35,760 bases of DNA, taken from NCBI GenBank assembly GCA_020849475.1, contig JADLGE010000046.1, positions 1 to 35,760 of the forward strand, written 5' to 3'. How positions within the stretch are numbered: position 1 is the first letter of the stretch; each line of letters opens with the position of its first letter. The stretch is from Gammaproteobacteria bacterium (lineage in GTDB: Bacteria; Pseudomonadota; Gammaproteobacteria; Ga0077536). The notes under the pieces are model-generated. The model was not told where the DNA came from, did no database searches, and was given only the letters and a program-made list of their open reading frames with translations. Made by a program: the position numbers and the translations under genes. Below, piece by piece: positions 34,290 through 35,760 of this stretch.

Positions 34290-34646
34290 ATGCATCCCAT
34301 CCTCGCCACCATTGGTCTGTTGACCGCCAGCAATGTCTTCATGACCTTCGCCTGGTACGCGCATTTGAAAACCCTCAATCACAAGCCATGGCTGGTGGCG
34401 GCCCTGGTGAGCTGGGGTATCGCGTTGTTCGAATACCTGCTGCAGGTGCCGGCCAACCGCATCGGTCACAGCGTGCTGTCGGTCGGCCAGCTAAAAATTC
34501 TGCAGGAGGTCATCACCCTCACAGTGTTCGTGCCCTTCGCCTGGCTGTATCTGAAAGAGCCGCCCAAACTCGACTACCTGTGGGCCGCCCTATGCCTTCT
34601 GGGTGCGGTGTTCTTCGTGTTTCGCAGTCGTTGGTTCGGCGGCTGA
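34290..34646 (+). CDS. DUF486 small membrane protein (DMT-like)
   Basis: A 118-residue inner-membrane protein with four predicted helices and the family segments SNVFMTFAWYAHLK, WGIALFEYLLQVPANRIG and QLKILQEVITLTVFVPFAWLYL. DUF486 is distantly related to small multidrug/DMT transporters. ATG 34290 is the only start consistent with the family length. It lies 67 bp after the NTF2-like gene and may be the last gene of the ECF-driven operon or independent. Confidence 0.9.
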   Translation: MHPILATIGLLTASNVFMTFAWYAHLKTLNHKPWLVAALVSWGIALFEYLLQVPANRIGHSVLSVGQLKILQEVITLTVFVPFAWLYLKEPPKLDYLWAALCLLGAVFFVFRSRWFGG

Positions 34647-34657
34647 ACGTAAGTCGC

Positions 34658-34663
34658 TATACT
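34658..34663 (+). promoter_or_regulatory. Candidate -10 element of surE
   Basis: TATACT ends 7 bp before the surE ATG at 34671, so transcription would begin at or one base before the start codon. No good -35 hexamer is present at 17 nt. Confidence 0.35.
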
Positions 34664-34670
34664 CAGGCGC

Positions 34671-35450
34671 ATGAATAGATCACACCCCCACCATCGCATT
34701 CTCATCACCAACGACGACGGCATCCACGCGCCCGGCCTCAAGCTCCTCGAAGAGATCGCGCACACCATCACCGACGACGTATGGATAGTGGCGCCCGACG
34801 CGGAGCGCAGCGGCGCCGGTCATTCGATTTCACTGACCTTGCCGATACGCATGCAGGCGCTCGGCCCCAAGCGCTTCCAGGTGGCGGGTACGCCGACCGA
34901 CTGCGTGTTGATGGCGCTCTCGCAATGCATGACCGACGGCCCGCCGACGCTGCTCTTGTCGGGCATCAACAGCGGCGCCAATCTGGCCGAGGACGTCACC
35001 TACTCCGGCACCATCGCCGCAGCCATGGAAGGCACGCTGTTCGGCATCCGCTCGATTGCCCTGTCGCAGGTGCGCGCGCCGGGCGCGGTGGCCGATTTCA
35101 CGCCGGCCGCGAACTGGTGCCCGGAAGTCCTGCGCAAGGTCGTCAGCCTCGACGAGTGGCCGGCGGGTTCGTTCATCAACATCAACTTCCCGGACGTACC
35201 GGTGGCCGAGATCAGCGGCGTGCGCCTCACCACCCAGGGCCAGCGTCCGCCCGGCTCGTTTTCCATCATGCCGCGCGTCGATGCGCGCGCGCAGCCCTAT
35301 TACTGGGTGAAGATTGCCTATACCAGCGGCAATACAATTGCGAACACCGATCTGCACGCCATCGCCGACAAGGCGGTGTCGGTGACGCCGATCAAGATGG
35401 ATTTCACCGACCAGGCCTGGCGCGACAAGCTCGCCGCCGCGATGGTCTGA
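34671..35450 (+). CDS. surE: 5'/3'-nucleotidase SurE
   Basis: A 259-residue metal-dependent phosphatase that hydrolyses nucleoside 5'- and 3'-monophosphates and is linked to stationary-phase survival. The N-terminal ILITNDDGIHAPGL contains the metal ligands Asp15 and Asp16; APDAERSGAGHSIS, GTPTDCV and LLSGINSGANLAEDVTYSGT are hallmark segments, the Asn in SGIN being a metal ligand. Length is usual. It is not next to pcm, nlpD or rpoS as in enteric bacteria; instead it follows the membrane gene by 24 bp and precedes a HAD gene by 10 bp. No Shine-Dalgarno is evident, and a -10 element almost abuts the ATG. Confidence 0.97.
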   Translation: MNRSHPHHRILITNDDGIHAPGLKLLEEIAHTITDDVWIVAPDAERSGAGHSISLTLPIRMQALGPKRFQVAGTPTDCVLMALSQCMTDGPPTLLLSGINSGANLAEDVTYSGTIAAAMEGTLFGIRSIALSQVRAPGAVADFTPAANWCPEVLRKVVSLDEWPAGSFININFPDVPVAEISGVRLTTQGQRPPGSFSIMPRVDARAQPYYWVKIAYTSGNTIANTDLHAIADKAVSVTPIKMDFTDQAWRDKLAAAMV

Positions 35451-35460
35451 GGAGCAGCGC

Positions 35461-35760
35461 ATGCAAGGGGTATTTTTCGATCTGGGCGGCACGCTCTTCA
35501 GCTATCGCAACGTGCCACGCGCGACCGCGCCGCTGCTGGTCGAAGCGGCCCAACGCCTGGGCGTTGCCGCCGGCCGCGAGCAGATTCGCGATGCCTATAC
35601 ACAGGCGTCGCGCGACATGACCTTCACCTACGCCGACAAGGCCTATTACCTGCACGCCGATTTCTTCCACGACACCTTCAAACGCTTCACCGAGCTGCTG
35701 GCCGCGCCCCACGATGAGGCGGTGCACGACTGGTACCGCGAAGCGCATCGCGTCGCCATC
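35461..35760 (+). CDS. HAD superfamily hydrolase (3' end outside window)
   Basis: The first 100 residues of a haloacid-dehalogenase-type phosphatase. Motif I is FFDLGGTLF: the nucleophile Asp is present, while the usual second Asp (DxD) is Gly, a known variant among HAD proteins. The helical cap starts around residue 20. A GAGG ribosome binding site precedes ATG 35461, and the gene follows surE by 10 bp, so the two phosphatases are probably co-transcribed. The rest of the gene, including motifs II to IV, lies outside the window. Confidence 0.88.
   Translation, partial: MQGVFFDLGGTLFSYRNVPRATAPLLVEAAQRLGVAAGREQIRDAYTQASRDMTFTYADKAYYLHADFFHDTFKRFTELLAAPHDEAVHDWYREAHRVAI

Overview
The window looks like a chromosome segment of a GC-rich, free-living proteobacterium, most likely a gammaproteobacterium. 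The evidence is a tRNA gene with an encoded CCA end, a P4-type integrase beside it, a RpoE/ChrR-type ECF sigma system next to a fatty-acid modification operon, REP-like hairpins, and dense operons joined by ATGA, GTGA and TGATG overlaps. I cannot name the genus.

Layout. Positions 1-4371 are the right-hand end of a genomic island. It holds the 3' part of a type I restriction gene (hsdR), about 1.6 kb without a recognisable gene, and a P4-family integrase next to the 3' end of tRNA-Ala(CGC). The gene-free stretch carries three unusual palindromic arrays (2434-2858), each built from a different short core repeated mainly every 9 bp. From 4598 to 9650 follows an acyl-CoA or aromatic metabolism cluster: an HpaB/AbfD-fold flavoprotein, an acyl-CoA dehydrogenase, a CaiB-type CoA transferase and a PRISE-like reductase. 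After two stand-alone genes, minus-strand units encode two secreted proteins (12453-14201 NAGPA-like, 11434-12453 SUMF1-like) and a HlyD/ABC efflux system (14330-17501). An RRM protein with a clear terminator, a NylB-like serine hydrolase, a methyltransferase and an IclR/aminotransferase pair lead to 22646.

Positions 22646-25356 encode both subunits of an N,N-dimethylformamidase-like metalloamidase. Directly downstream (25457-25780) lie two tandem, homologous small-RNA genes with their own promoters. Each carries the 12-mer GACCTCCCCTCG twice, once in a hairpin loop and once between hairpin and terminator. Hairpin and terminator stems differ between the copies by compensatory changes. The C-rich motif is anti-Shine-Dalgarno in character and is complementary to the strong ribosome binding site of the dimethylformamidase small-subunit gene 2.9 kb upstream.

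Positions 26378-34646 are a probable singlet-oxygen or photo-oxidative stress module: ChrR anti-sigma and ECF sigma on the minus strand, divergent from a plus-strand run of FAD oxidoreductase, DUF1365, CFA-synthase-like methyltransferase, chalcone-isomerase-like protein, GPH transporter, SDR, NTF2-like and DUF486 genes. Two divergent copies of TGATCC-N16-CGTA lie in the gap between them and probably make the sigma factor autoregulated and the operon its target. The window ends with surE and the start of a HAD hydrolase gene.

All functions are read from sequence motifs and remembered family features; no database search was run.
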